DNA of 64,000 nt. It comes from Streptomyces flavofungini (GTDB lineage: Bacteria; Actinomycetota; Actinomycetes; Streptomycetales; Streptomycetaceae). Shown one piece after another: positions 9,111-19,315 of the stretch; within the stretch, counting starts at the first letter, position 1; every line of letters begins with the position of its first letter. The stretch is taken from the NCBI RefSeq assembly GCF_030388665.1, contig NZ_CP128848.1, positions 1 through 64,000 of the forward strand. The letters are read 5' to 3'. The notes under the pieces are model-generated. The model worked only from the letters and a program-made list of their open reading frames with translations. It made no database searches and had not been told where the DNA came from. The position numbers and the translations under genes were made by a program.

Positions 9111-10440
9111 ATGAGCAAAAAATTAGATTTACTACAGGATAAAGAAAGTACATTATTAAGAAAATATATGATACCTTCAGTTGCTAGGAATGTTAGGCTT
9201 ATCAGTGTGTATATTATTTGACACCATGTTTATAGGTCATAAAATCGGAGAATTAGGCTTAGCTGCACTAAATATAGCCTTGCCAATATATAATTTATAT
9301 AGTGCCATAGGGCTTACTATTGGAGTTGGAGGAGCAACAGCTCTATCCGTAGCTATGGGGCAAAATAAATTCCATAGGGTAAATAGAATATTTACTTCGG
9401 CAGTATTTGCAACTATCATATTTTGTATAATAATAAGTTTATTAGAAGTTTTCTTTTTAGATAAAATAGTTTATATGCTTGGAGCTTCAGAAGCAACCTT
9501 TCCTTTAGCTAAAGAATATTTAAAGATTATTTTAGCCTTTAATCCTGCTTTTATTTTTGCATCTGCATTTATTGTTTTTGTTAGAAATGATAGAGAGCCT
9601 AAATTAGCTATGTATGCAGTAATAGGATCAAATACAACTAATATAGTACTAGACTATGTATTTATATATATATTTAATCTAGGAATGTTTGGAGCAGCTT
9701 TAGCAACATCTATAGGGCAATTGGTAGCCTTAGGAGTTTTATCAATACATTTTATAAAGAAAAATAATACCATGCATATAGAACTTGGAGGAATAAATTT
9801 AGATAATATAGGAAAGGTACTTAAAAATGGAGTGCCTAGTTTCTTAAATGAAATATCAGCAGGCTTTGTCATATTTATTTTTAATATTGTAATATATAAA
9901 TTTGAAGGAGACTTAGGAGTTTCAGCCTATGGAATAATTACAAACATAGTTTTAATATTCATGGCAGTCTTTAATGGAGTATCCCAAGGGGTTCAACCTT
10001 TAATAAGCGTAAATTTTGGAGCTAAAAAGGAAGAACGTGTTAAAGAATTCTTAAGGTTAACAAGAATAATAGTACTAATTTTAGGGGTAGGTTTTCTAGG
10101 TATGGGACTATTATTACCAAATCAAATGATAGGACTATTTACAAGTGATAGGGGAAGATTATTAAGTATAACTAGACAGGGAATATATCTATACTTTATA
10201 GCATTCTTATTTAATGGAAGCAACATACTTAACATAGCTTATTTACAAGCAGTTGAAAAATCAAAGGAATCATCTCTTTTATCAACACTTAGAGGATTAG
10301 TATTTGTTATTATATTTATAATAGTCTTACCAAGAATTATAGGGGTTTATGGAGTATGGCTAACAATTCCAATAACTGAGTTAAGTACACTTTTATTATT
10401 TTTAATATTTGAAATAAAAAGTAAAAGAAAAAATATATAA
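9111..10440 (+). pseudogene. MATE family efflux transporter, frameshifted near the start
   Basis: The ATG at 9111 (behind GGAGGGG) begins MSKKLDLLQDKESTLLRKYM, a normal MATE N-terminus. The frame breaks at ~9,186, where GCTAGGAATG appears to contain one extra A. From ~9,187 on the frame reads GMLGLSVCILFDTMFIG and continues for 420 residues with about twelve membrane helices. Removing one base restores a full-length ~443-residue Na+/H+-driven drug antiporter. I judge a sequencing indel the likely cause. Confidence 0.8.
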
Positions 10441-10446
10441 AACAAT

Positions 10447-10473
10447 AAAAACCGTTGATTATCAACGGTTTTT
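10447..10473 (+). terminator. Rho-independent terminator
   Basis: ACCGTTGA and TCAACGGT pair around a TTA loop and are followed by TTTTT, 10 bp after the MATE gene stop. Flanking A and T runs make it work in both directions. Confidence 0.85.
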
Positions 10474-10587
10474 ATTGTAAATGCAAAGAAGTAAATATAG
10501 TATAGTAAGAGTTATAGTGATTTTTTAAACAGGAGGTTAAGTTAGTATAATTAACCTAATAACATACTATGCAGATTTATTAAAATG

Positions 10588-10633
10588 TGATAATAAATTA
10601 AATAAAAATATGATAATAAATTAAATAAAAAAT
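10588..10633. repeat. Two tandem copies of a 23-bp AT-rich unit
   Basis: The unit TGATAATAAATTAAATAAAA repeats with a 23 bp period in the gap before the DUF4250 gene. The rest of this gap shows nothing else I can name. Confidence 0.6.
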
Positions 10634-10697
10634 TGTAGAAGTTAAATAAGTTGTATATAATAATATTAAAGCACTTTTTAAAGGAGAGATTTTTTTA

Positions 10698-10892
10698 ATG
10701 GACATTGGTAATTATAGAGAGATGGATCCATATATGTTACTTAGTATTATAAATTTAAAATTAAGAGATTACTATAGTGATATAGAAAGTTTGTGTGATG
10801 ATTTAGGAATTGAAAAAGATATTATTGGACAAAGACTTAAAGACTGTGGATACATATATAATAGAGAAAACAATCAGTTTGTTGCTGAATAA
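10698..10892 (+). CDS. DUF4250 domain protein
   Basis: The protein has 64 residues behind AAAGGAGAG. The sequence MLLSIINLKLRDYYSDIESL followed by a short helix-turn-helix-like stretch (DLGIEKDIIGQRLKDCGY) matches my memory of DUF4250. That is a small Firmicute family of unknown function, probably nucleic-acid binding by its fold. Confidence 0.75.
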   Translation: MDIGNYREMDPYMLLSIINLKLRDYYSDIESLCDDLGIEKDIIGQRLKDCGYIYNRENNQFVAE

Positions 10893-10931
10893 TTATAATT
10901 TATGTTTTTTAAAATAGGGAGGATTAATTAA

Positions 10932-11897
10932 ATGAACTTAAGAAAAGAACCATATTTATTGGTATTTGGAGCTTCTGTAGTGGATGTGTTTGGATTTAGT
11001 AAGGCCAGTTATAGACCCTATAACTCAACACCAGGTCATGTAAAGATATCTTTTGGGGGCGTTTGTAGAAACATTGCTGAAAATATGGCAAGAGTAGGCG
11101 TAAATACTAATTTTATGTCCATATTAGGTAATGATGAGCATGGAAAGAGTATAGTAGAGCACTCAAAGAAAATAGGATATCATATGGACGATTCTATGGT
11201 AATAGAAGGTGGAAGCACTCCAACTTACTTAGCTATTTTAGATGAAAATGGTGAAATGGTTTCTGCTATTGCAGATATGAAAAGTATAGGAGCTATGAAT
11301 ACTGATTTCATAGATTCTAAAAGAGAAATCTTTGAGAATGCTGAATATACAGTTTTAGATTCTGATAATCCAGAAATAATGGAATATTTATTAAAGAACT
11401 TTAAGGATAAAACTAACTTTATCTTAGATCCAGTATCAGCAGAAAAAGCAAGCTGGGTAAAACATCTCATAAAGGATTTCCATACAATAAAACCTAATAG
11501 ACATGAAGCAGAAATATTAGCAGGTTTCCCTATAACAGATACAGATGACTTAATAAAGGCAAGTAATTATTTCTTAGGTTTAGGAATTAAAAAGGTATTT
11601 ATAAGTTTAGATGCTGACGGTATATTCTATAATGACGGTGTATCTTGCGGTAAAATAAAGGCAACAGAAGTTGATGTTAAAAATGTTACAGGAGCAGGGG
11701 ACTCTTTTGTAGCTGGATTAGGATACGGATATATGAATAAAATGCCTATAGAGGATATTGTTAAATTTGCTATGACTATGTCTAATATAACAATATCACA
11801 TGAGGAAACAATTCATCCAGACATGGCTTTAGATACTGTTTTAGCTAAATTAGAGAAAACAACTTGGGAAGAAGAAAAATACGATTTAAATAAATAG
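10932..11897 (+). CDS. PfkB family sugar/nucleoside kinase
   Basis: The protein has 321 residues. The N-terminal GASVVDVFG and GGVCRNIAENMARVG are the substrate-binding PfkB signature, and NVTGAGDSFVAG near residue 255 is signature 2 with the catalytic aspartate. The N-terminus resembles pseudouridine kinases more than ribokinase, but the substrate is not certain. The ribosome site is AGGGAGG. It is a stand-alone gene. Confidence 0.85.
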   Translation: MNLRKEPYLLVFGASVVDVFGFSKASYRPYNSTPGHVKISFGGVCRNIAENMARVGVNTNFMSILGNDEHGKSIVEHSKKIGYHMDDSMVIEGGSTPTYLAILDENGEMVSAIADMKSIGAMNTDFIDSKREIFENAEYTVLDSDNPEIMEYLLKNFKDKTNFILDPVSAEKASWVKHLIKDFHTIKPNRHEAEILAGFPITDTDDLIKASNYFLGLGIKKVFISLDADGIFYNDGVSCGKIKATEVDVKNVTGAGDSFVAGLGYGYMNKMPIEDIVKFAMTMSNITISHEETIHPDMALDTVLAKLEKTTWEEEKYDLNK

Positions 11898-11973
11898 AAT
11901 AAAATATTTTGTATTTTCTTGTAGGCTTAAACTTTAATCCTACATAAATATATAAATGTGGTGAGGTGAGATT

Positions 11974-12125
11974 ATGAGTAAAAAAATAAAAAAGGAAAAC
12001 TTGCTCTATTAGCCCTAGCAGGAAGTGCTTTTGTAGCATCACTGTTATATGATAAAAACCAAAAAAATAAAAAAGATATGGAAAACTTAGAATTAGAGTT
12101 ACAAAATATAGAATCTGAAGAATAG
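11974..12125 (+). pseudogene. Small single-helix membrane protein, frameshifted
   Basis: The ATG at 11974 follows GTGAGGTGAG. The first codons read MSKKIKK, and a missing A in the run at ~11,986-11,993 then puts the rest out of frame. The continuation reads GKLALLALAGSAFVASLLYD, one membrane helix, then a charged tail ending ESEE at 12125. Restored, it is a ~50-residue tail-charged membrane peptide. No family is known to me. Confidence 0.55.
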
Positions 12126-12131
12126 AAAATG

Positions 12132-12163
12132 AAAAAGACACTAGTAATTACTAGTGTCTTTTA
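12132..12163. terminator. Bidirectional terminator
   Basis: A perfect 22-bp palindrome (GACACTAG..CTAGTGTC, 12137-12158) is flanked by an A run on the left and a T run on the right. It lies between convergent genes. Confidence 0.85.
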
Positions 12164-12165
12164 TT

Positions 12166-13834
12166 TTAAATTAAAGAATTTGCTTTTTCTAAAGCTTCAT
12201 CAAAATTTGTAGCAAAGTGATCTTCACCTAAAGTATCTATAAATCCCATAAGTCTCATAACTTTTTTTGGCTGTTCTTGTAATTCAGATATTATTAAAGT
12301 CATATTACGAGACTTACAACTTAGAGCTATATTTTTTATTTGTTTATATCCTGTAACATCTAAAGTCTTAGTATGTCTCATTCTTAAAACAAGAACCTTT
12401 GCATCATCATTTATTTCCTTCATTGTATTCATAAATGTATCTACAGCACCAAAGAAAAGGTGACCTCTTATATCATAGACTAAGACATTTTCTCCAACCT
12501 TAAGATTTTCCATATCAGTATCTATATTAGATTTATCAGAACAGTCACTTTCATTTAATTCATTTACTTCTATAGAAGTAGCAACTCTTCTCATAAATAA
12601 GCACATAGAAACTACCATTCCTATTCCTATAGCAATTACTAAATCAAATAATACTGTTAAGAAAAATGTTGTTAGTAATATAGCTATATCACTTTTAGGA
12701 GCCTTAAGTATTGCTTTAAAAGTTCTCCATTCACTCATGTTATATGAAACAATTATTAATATTGCTGATAAAGTAGTTAATGGAATGAATTTAGCAAGAG
12801 GCATAAATACAAGCATTATAAGTAATAAAGTTATTGAATGAACTATACCCGAAATAGGAGTTCTTCCCCCATTTTTAACATTGGCAGCAGTTCTAGCAAT
12901 TGCTCCAGTAGCAGGAATTCCTCCAAATAGAGAAGAACCCATATTAGCTATTCCTTGTGCTATAAGTTCTGCATTTGAATTATGCTTGTCTCCAATCATA
13001 CCATCTGAAACAACAGCAGATAATAAAGATTCAATTCCACCTAAAAGCGCTATTGTAAAAGCAGGTCCGATTAATGCTTTTAATGTATTAAGATTTAGGT
13101 TAGGAATATGAGGCATTGGAATATTTGAGCTTATTTTACCAAATTGACTTCCTATTGTTGCAACTGGTAAATTAAATATAAATACTACTAAAGTTGTTAC
13201 TATTAAAGCTATTAAAGATCCTGGAATCTTTTTATTTATTTTTGGCCAAAAGATTAAAATAATAAGTGCTAGTAATCCTATAGCTAAGGTATAAAGGTTT
13301 GTAGTATTCATATGAGATATGTAAGCTTCCCACTTAGGTATAAACTCAGAAGGGGTTTTAGTAATTGAAAGTCCTAAAAAATCCTTAACCTGTGTTGATA
13401 AAAGAGTTATAGCTATACCAGAGGTAAATCCTACCGTTATTGGATAAGGTATATATTTTATTAAGCTACCAAATCGTAATAAACCAAATAAAACAAGAAT
13501 AATACCAGCCATAAATGTGGCAATTATTAGTCCATCAACTCCATGATTTTGTATAATACCAAACACTATAACAACAAAGGCGCCAGTAGGACCACCAATT
13601 TGAACTCTACTTCCTCCTAATAATGAAATTATGAATCCAGCTATGATTGCAGTTATTAATCCTTTTTCAGGAGATACCCCTGAAGAAATACCTAATGCAA
13701 TGGATAGAGGAAGTGCGATAATAGCAACTATTATCCCAGCGATTAAATCTTTTAAAAATTGTTCTTTTGAAAATCCGCTCTCTTTATCATCTAAAAGAGA
13801 AATTAATTTTGGTTTGTATATTGAAATATATCAA
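12166..13834 (-). CDS. SulP family anion transporter with STAS domain
   Basis: The frame is open from ~13,830 and gives about 550 residues. The N-terminal QFLKDLIAGIIVAIIALPLS leads into a transmembrane core with GGPTGAFVVIVFGIIQNHG. A C-terminal STAS domain (LVYDIRGHLFFGAVDTF; the usual DxSG is LDVTG here) lies in the cytoplasm. SulP proteins carry sulfate, bicarbonate or other anions. The start is unclear: AAGGAG is followed by TTG at 13834 in another frame, and no ATG precedes the transmembrane region in frame, so either a rare start or one more indel is present near 13,830. It converges on a PfkB/small-protein unit. Confidence 0.8.
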
Positions 13835-14040
13835 CTCCTTATAAAACAGTCGATTTCTATTATATTACTTAAATGGTATATTTACAATTTCGTAGAACGA
13901 TTTGAAACGTTATTAATCAAGGAAGAACTATTTTATTCACAAAAAGTTTACATAAATTATATTGAAGGTAACCTATGTTACAGAAGAATTGGGAAAGATA
14001 AAATATAATTGATTTATAAATTATATGAAGAGGTGAAAGT
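13835..14040. other. Intergenic region between divergent genes
   Basis: This is AT-rich DNA that must hold the promoters of the SulP gene and of the gene at 14041. A short inverted repeat, GGTAACCTATGTTAC, lies near 13,967. Nothing else is recognisable. Confidence 0.4.
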
Positions 14041-14676
14041 ATGAGTTTATTTTTAGGAAAAATCCATTTTTGGTTATTTGATAAAATAAAGTGGTTTGAA
14101 AATCTAGAGGAAGAAGTTTTAAAAATTGCAAAGGAAAGAAATATGCCAGTAGAGGAGTGGATTTCTTATGCAAATTTAAATTTTGGAGAAAAAACTCCAA
14201 ATAAACCTTTAGATGAAATAATAGATGAAAGTAATATACATGGTTGGTTAGAAGGAAGAATAAATTCAGCTGAGAGTAGATGTGCATATTATATAACTAA
14301 TATGTTAAAGGAAGATAGTGAAGTAAAGAAGGAGCTTATAGAGCTTTATGAAAACCATGGAAAAATAAATGCAGACGAGTGTAAAGGGCAAATAGATGGG
14401 GAAAATATTTTAGAAGTTTACAATTCTTTAAATGATTATATATTAGATGGTATGCCTTGTGATAGAATTAATGAGGTTTTAGAAAATTCTCCTGAAAAAA
14501 TAGTATGGCATATGAGTAGAGACCTACATGAAAGATTTTGGGAAAGTGTAGGAGGAGATGTAAATGAATTTCATGATTTAAGAAATTCATGGATAAAAGC
14601 CTTTGTTGAAGAAATTAATCCACAATTAGAATTAGTTATTTATGAAAATGGACATAAGGCTATAGTAAGAAAATAG
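14041..14676 (+). CDS. Conserved hypothetical protein
   Basis: The protein has 211 residues behind AAGAGGTG, acidic and soluble. It begins with a short hydrophobic stretch (FLGKIHFWLFDKIKWF) and continues with mostly helical, charged sequence. I recall similar orphans in clostridia but no characterised family. No catalytic motif is seen. Confidence 0.6.
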   Translation: MSLFLGKIHFWLFDKIKWFENLEEEVLKIAKERNMPVEEWISYANLNFGEKTPNKPLDEIIDESNIHGWLEGRINSAESRCAYYITNMLKEDSEVKKELIELYENHGKINADECKGQIDGENILEVYNSLNDYILDGMPCDRINEVLENSPEKIVWHMSRDLHERFWESVGGDVNEFHDLRNSWIKAFVEEINPQLELVIYENGHKAIVRK

Positions 14677-14794
14677 GTTAGACTATTAATTTTTAAATAT
14701 TATAAATAAAAGTATAGTGAAATAGGTAAGATAATGGCACTTTGACAATTAAGTACATATTATAAATTAAAACTCTTTAACATAGGAGGATAAT

Positions 14795-15331
14795 ATGTAT
14801 TTAGCTCAAGGTGCCATTATAAGTTTGGACTTAGGTAAAGGGCATATTATAGACAAAGATACATCAGATGATTTAAAAGAAAAAATTCAAAGAACTATTC
14901 TTTATTTTTTTAAGAAGGAAGTAGATAAAAATAATTTAAAGCTTATTGATTTTACTCCCTATAATAAATTTTTTATTTCAAATGGAGAAAAGTTAAAAAG
15001 CATAGTGAAAAGAGTAAATAGAAGTGAATCAGATTTGCATATCACTTTAAACATTAATTTTTCAAAGTCAAATGAGATTTTTTGTTTTGTAGAAGAATTT
15101 GATTCAAAAGGGAAAAAGTTTGCAGAGAATATATGCTCATTTTTTGAATTAATCAATTATAAGAATAAGGGTATTAAGGAGTCAGATGTCTATAATCTTT
15201 TGTATATAGATAAACCAAGTATAATAATAGACTTGAATTTAAACATTAATGATGAATCTGAAGTGGATGAAAAAGGGGAATGCATAGCTAAAACCTTAGT
15301 TGAATCTATTTTATCATTAGGGACAAAATAA
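14795..15331 (+). CDS. Amidase_3-like protein apparently lacking the zinc site
   Basis: The protein has 178 residues starting from the ATG at 14795 behind AGGAGG. Its order of elements resembles an N-acetylmuramoyl-L-alanine amidase of the Amidase_3 fold: DLHITLNINFS in place of DLFISIHFNS, then NKGIKESDVYNLLYIDKPSIIID in place of the NRGIKE..LxxxxxPAVLVE strand, then a final helix with AKTLVESI. The usual histidine and glutamate zinc ligands are missing (N for H in the first; D where the catalytic E is expected). It has no signal peptide. I infer a catalytically dead relative, perhaps regulatory; the homology is by eye only. Confidence 0.45.
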   Translation: MYLAQGAIISLDLGKGHIIDKDTSDDLKEKIQRTILYFFKKEVDKNNLKLIDFTPYNKFFISNGEKLKSIVKRVNRSESDLHITLNINFSKSNEIFCFVEEFDSKGKKFAENICSFFELINYKNKGIKESDVYNLLYIDKPSIIIDLNLNINDESEVDEKGECIAKTLVESILSLGTK

Positions 15332-15362
15332 ATGTTGAGAGATAATCTCAACATTTATTTTT
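15327..15362. terminator. Bidirectional terminator
   Basis: AATGTTGAGA pairs with TCTCAACATT, with A and T runs outside. It lies between two convergent genes, overlapping the end of the deacetylase gene. Confidence 0.8.
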
Positions 15363-16064
15363 TAATCTATAAATTTCAGGAGTACTTTCATCTATTACTT
15401 CAAAGCTATATCCAGCTGATTTAAAATGTTTTATGATTGATGGCAATGCTTTAGCAGAATTATTATTAGAATATCCACAATGCATTAAAAGTACAATATA
15501 ATCAGAATTAGAAATTGACTTTTGAACTATAGAACTTGGGCTTAGGTTTGGATTAAGGGCGTCAGTACTATCTACTGTCCAATCATATATTCTAAAGCCT
15601 TGTTCATGTAAGGAGTCTACTAAGGATTTTTTTAAGGTATATGTACTGTTATTAGAACCAAATGGAAATCTAAGAGAAAATACTTTCTTTCCAATAACTT
15701 TTTCTATGGATTCTTGAGCTTTTAAGTTTTCTTCTAGGAATGAGGAGTCATTTCTGTAAATTTTATTTCTCTCATGGGTAAAGGTGTGTACTCCTATGGA
15801 ATGACCCTCATCATTCATTCTTTTAACTAAATCAGGGTGTTTTTCTACTAGTTCTCCTATTAAAAAAAATGTAGCTTTTACATCATTTTCTTTAAGGGTG
15901 TTTAAAATTTCTTCTGTAACCTTACCACCAGGGCCATCATCAAAGGTTAAAAATATTTTTTTTGTGCTTTCTTCTAATTCAGCTGCTTTAATAGGTTTTG
16001 AAGAGGTAGCTAAGCCTGAAAAAGAAAATATTAATGTAATTAGTAAAAAAACAAATTTTTTCAT
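15348..16064 (-). CDS. Polysaccharide deacetylase (NodB domain), secreted
   Basis: The protein has 238 residues. It has a signal peptide (MKKFVFLLITLIFSFSG..) with a likely cut near residue 27. The NodB motifs are present in order: TFDDGPGG (motif 1), SIGVHTFTHER (motif 2 with the metal histidines), RFPFGS (motif 3), DWTVDS (motif 4) and LLMHCG (motif 5). It should remove acetyl groups from an extracellular N-acetylglucosamine polymer such as peptidoglycan. The length is typical of single-domain enzymes. The ATG at 16064 has AGGAAG upstream. Confidence 0.9.
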   Translation of the reverse strand: MKKFVFLLITLIFSFSGLATSSKPIKAAELEESTKKIFLTFDDGPGGKVTEEILNTLKENDVKATFFLIGELVEKHPDLVKRMNDEGHSIGVHTFTHERNKIYRNDSSFLEENLKAQESIEKVIGKKVFSLRFPFGSNNSTYTLKKSLVDSLHEQGFRIYDWTVDSTDALNPNLSPSSIVQKSISNSDYIVLLMHCGYSNNNSAKALPSIIKHFKSAGYSFEVIDESTPEIYRLKNKC

Positions 16065-16240
16065 TTTATCACTTCCTTAAGTATTATTTCTATATTTAAG
16101 ACATCTTAATTAGTATTTTCAAAAAAAGCATTAAATATAAGCACATTAGGTTACAAATTAGAAAGGAATAATTGTTTTTTATTTCTTTCACTTTATGTTA
16201 TAATTAATAAAATAAAAAATATAAAAGAGAGTGATAATAT

Positions 16241-16525
16241 ATGGAGAAGTATTTAAGAATATTATTAGGAATAATTGTTACAATACTTATATTCGCTTTT
16301 GCAATTTGGGTATTACCTTATGTTTTAATAGGAGTTGCAATACTGATCCTTATAGGATGGGTGTACTTTAAATTTATAAGAAAGTATGTTAATAAAAACA
16401 AAAAAGAAAAAACAGAAACTTATACTTACACATTTACAAAAGAAGAAAAGAAATCAGAGGCTGATATGCAAGATGATGGCCCTGTTATTGATGTTGATTT
16501 TGAAGAAGTAAAAGATGATAAATAA
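16241..16525 (+). CDS. Small membrane protein with acidic tail
   Basis: The protein has 94 residues. One long or two short hydrophobic helices cover residues 5-47 and are followed by a lysine-rich then acidic cytoplasmic tail (GPVIDVDFEEVKDD). No family is recognised. It starts behind GAGAGTGAT and ends 11 bp before the next gene, so the two are probably co-transcribed. Confidence 0.6.
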   Translation: MEKYLRILLGIIVTILIFAFAIWVLPYVLIGVAILILIGWVYFKFIRKYVNKNKKEKTETYTYTFTKEEKKSEADMQDDGPVIDVDFEEVKDDK

Positions 16526-16536
16526 GGATTGATTTA

Positions 16537-17340
16537 ATGAATTTTAGAAAGTTAAAAATATTTTTTGAAACAGCTAAATGTTTAAATATGACTAAAGTAG
16601 CTAAGTCTATGTATATAAGTCAGCCATCTATAAGTCAAGCCATAGCTGAATTAGAAAGTGATCTTGATGTTAAACTTTTTGATAGAATAGGTAAAAGACT
16701 TTATCTTACTCATGAGGGTGAAGTATACTTTGAATATAGTAGAAGAATTTTAAACCTTTATGAAGAGGCAAATAGTACCATTAGAAGTAGTAAAGAAGGT
16801 CAGAAAGGGAAAATAGTTATAGGTGCAAGTACAACAATAGGTATATATATACTTCCAGAGTTAATAAAGGAATTCAATGAGTTACATAAAAATATAGAAA
16901 TCTCTTTAATAATAGAGAATACACAGTTAATAGGGGCAGATGATTACGTTACAAAACCTTTTAATCACTTAGAACTTGTTGCAAGAGTAAAATCTCAATT
17001 AAGAAGGTATGATTATCCTTTAAATAGGGAAAATACTCAAGATTTAATAGTAATAAAAGATTTAACTATAGATACTGTAAATAAGCAGGTTTCTTTAAGA
17101 GGAGAAAATATAAAATTAACTGCAACAGAGTATAAGATATTAACACTTTTAGCATCACATCCAGGAAGAATATTTTCAATTAAGGAAATTTATGAAAGAG
17201 TTTGGGAAGAACCTTTTTATAAAAGTGAAAATACAGTAACAGTTCATATAAGAAGAATGAGAGAAAAAATAGAAATAAATTCGAAAGAACCTGAGTATAT
17301 AAAGGTGGTGTGGGGACTTGGGTATAAAATTGACAAATAG
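16537..17340 (+). pseudogene. In-frame fusion: LysR N-terminus joined to OmpR-type response-regulator C-terminus
   Basis: Residues 1-60 are a LysR helix-turn-helix (MTKVAKSMYISQPSISQAIA; LFDRIGKRLYLTHEG). Residues 90-131 are the start of the LysR effector domain. At residue ~132 (nt ~16,930) the sequence switches to GADDYVTKPFNHLELVARV, the end of a receiver domain, and then a complete OmpR/PhoB winged helix (residues ~165-267). The receiver's phospho-acceptor aspartate and most of the LysR effector pocket are absent. No natural family has this layout to my knowledge. I infer a deletion or assembly join that removed the end of a LysR gene and the start of a response-regulator gene. The downstream sensor kinase overlaps by 23 bp and would be the partner of the lost regulator. 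Confidence 0.75.
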
Positions 17341-19144
17341 TTTTTCAAGATGGTGGAAAAACTATAGCCTTTCAGTAAGAAGCATAGAAAATATGTTTAT
17401 AGTAATATTTGCTGTGTTTATACCTGTTTTATATATTATCTTATTTGGAGGATACTCCTTTGATAATATAGCAAAATTAAATTCTAAGGCAAATCCTGAT
17501 ATATGTAATAGAGTTATTTATAGGGATGCATTAATAAATCCACATAAGTATAAAGAGTGTAGGTTATTAGCTCAATCTGTAGATATATCAGATTTTCTTT
17601 ATAATGAGACTAACTATTTAAGCAAATTAGATAGCTTAGAGACAAAAGAACAAAAACAAGCATTTATTGCAAAGCTTCAAGAAAGGGCTACTAGTTATTC
17701 TGGTGTAGTTCTTATAAATAAGAAAACAGGAGAATATTACTCTAATAGAGTATGGTTTTATGAAAAACCTTATAATCTTTCAACGCCAAAAGAAGTTTTA
17801 GAAAGTTTATCTAAAAATGATAATGTAGTCTTTAAAGAAATAAATTCTTCAGATAATTATGAAGAAATATATTTCTCAAGAGGAGAACTTTATGATTCTG
17901 AAATAAATTCAATTAGAATTGCTTTTATAGCAACTATGACTACAACTCTTTTAATGTTACTTTTAATCATAAAAAAATTAGTTATGATTAAAAATATGGG
18001 AATAAGAGCATATAAAGACAGCTGGAAAAATGGATATTTCTTTAGATTTTTAGATAGTTTAAATGTTTTAATAACAAAGAAGATGTTTATAGAAGAATTT
18101 TTAAAAGATAAGGTTGTTATGTTTGTTATTTCATTTACTATAATATATATTCTTATAAATGGATTTATGAGAAATATAGAATTTGTATGGAAGCAATATC
18201 ACTATGTTTTAACAGACAATAGATACCTATGGATAATTCCAATTGTTTTAGTTATTCATTTTATAGTAAAGTTTATAAGAAAATATGATGGATTAGATAC
18301 TGTAATAAAAGGAATAGAAAAAGTTAAAAAAGGTGATACGGATATAGAGATAAAAGATAATGACGATAGACAAATAAGGGAATTAGCAGATGATGTTAAT
18401 GATTTAAGATTAGGCTATAAGGAACTTGTTGAAGAAGGTATAAAGAATGAAAAGTTAAAAACTGAGCTTATATCAAATGTTTCACATGATTTAAAAACTC
18501 CATTAACATCCATAATAAATTATGTAAATATACTTCAGTTAAATAATATAAAGGAAGAGGAAAGAAAAGAATATATAGAAATACTAGATAAAAAATCTCA
18601 AACTTTAAAGAAACTTATAGATGATTTGTTTGAGGTTTCTAAGATGTCTTCAGGAAAGGTAGAATTATTTAAATACAATATAGATATAATTCAACTTGTA
18701 TATCAATGTATAGCTGAAGTAGAAGATGTATATTCAGAAAAGGAAATTGAATTTAAAATAAATGGGCCAGAGGAATGCATGGTTAAAATAGATCCTCAAA
18801 GAATGTCTAGGGTATTCCAAAACCTAACTACTAATGCTTTAAAATATAGTTTAGAAAAAACTAGGGTCTATGTGGAAATAAAAGATTTAGAAAATTACGT
18901 GGAAATATCATTTAAAAATATTTCTTCCTATGCTTTAGATTTTGATGAGAAGGATATTTTAGAAAGATTTGCAAGAGGAGATGAATCAAGAAATTCAACC
19001 ATAGAAGGATCTGGATTAGGATTAGCAATCGCTAAAACTATTGTAGAACTTCACAACGGAAAGTTTAGGGTTGAATGTGAAGGTGACTTATTTAAAGCCT
19101 TTGTAATAATTCCTAAAAATAAAGATGATAATAATGAAGAATAA
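17318..19144 (+). CDS. Membrane sensor histidine kinase
   Basis: The protein has 608 residues. A first membrane helix lies near residues 24-45, an extracellular sensor region is followed by more helices (~205-225, 265-285, 305-325), and then a HAMP-like linker (EKVKKGDTDIEIKD). HisKA has the phospho-acceptor H390 in SNVSHDLKTPLTS. HATPase_c has the N box NLTTNALKYS and G box GSGLGLAIAKT. It should autophosphorylate and pass phosphate to an OmpR-type regulator, whose C-terminal half is encoded just upstream. The likely start is TTG at 17318 behind AAGGTGGTG, overlapping the upstream gene. Confidence 0.85.
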   Translation: MGIKLTNSFSRWWKNYSLSVRSIENMFIVIFAVFIPVLYIILFGGYSFDNIAKLNSKANPDICNRVIYRDALINPHKYKECRLLAQSVDISDFLYNETNYLSKLDSLETKEQKQAFIAKLQERATSYSGVVLINKKTGEYYSNRVWFYEKPYNLSTPKEVLESLSKNDNVVFKEINSSDNYEEIYFSRGELYDSEINSIRIAFIATMTTTLLMLLLIIKKLVMIKNMGIRAYKDSWKNGYFFRFLDSLNVLITKKMFIEEFLKDKVVMFVISFTIIYILINGFMRNIEFVWKQYHYVLTDNRYLWIIPIVLVIHFIVKFIRKYDGLDTVIKGIEKVKKGDTDIEIKDNDDRQIRELADDVNDLRLGYKELVEEGIKNEKLKTELISNVSHDLKTPLTSIINYVNILQLNNIKEEERKEYIEILDKKSQTLKKLIDDLFEVSKMSSGKVELFKYNIDIIQLVYQCIAEVEDVYSEKEIEFKINGPEECMVKIDPQRMSRVFQNLTTNALKYSLEKTRVYVEIKDLENYVEISFKNISSYALDFDEKDILERFARGDESRNSTIEGSGLGLAIAKTIVELHNGKFRVECEGDLFKAFVIIPKNKDDNNEE

Positions 19145-19315
19145 TAACATAGAGGTTGTTTAACTTAATTTCAATAAATTTTAAAAAATCTATAGCTGTA
19201 AAAATTTATGAAGGTTTTTAATTAACATATTTAAAAATAAAGTTATAAGGAGTATAATTACTATATAATAATTTTTATTGTATAAATATTATGATTTTAA
19301 AGAAGGTGTAAGAAA

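Noticed and set aside
13631..14008. A plus-strand gene opposite the start of the SulP gene
   Set aside because: It is antisense to the conserved SulP N-terminus, which extends to ~13,830 in frame.
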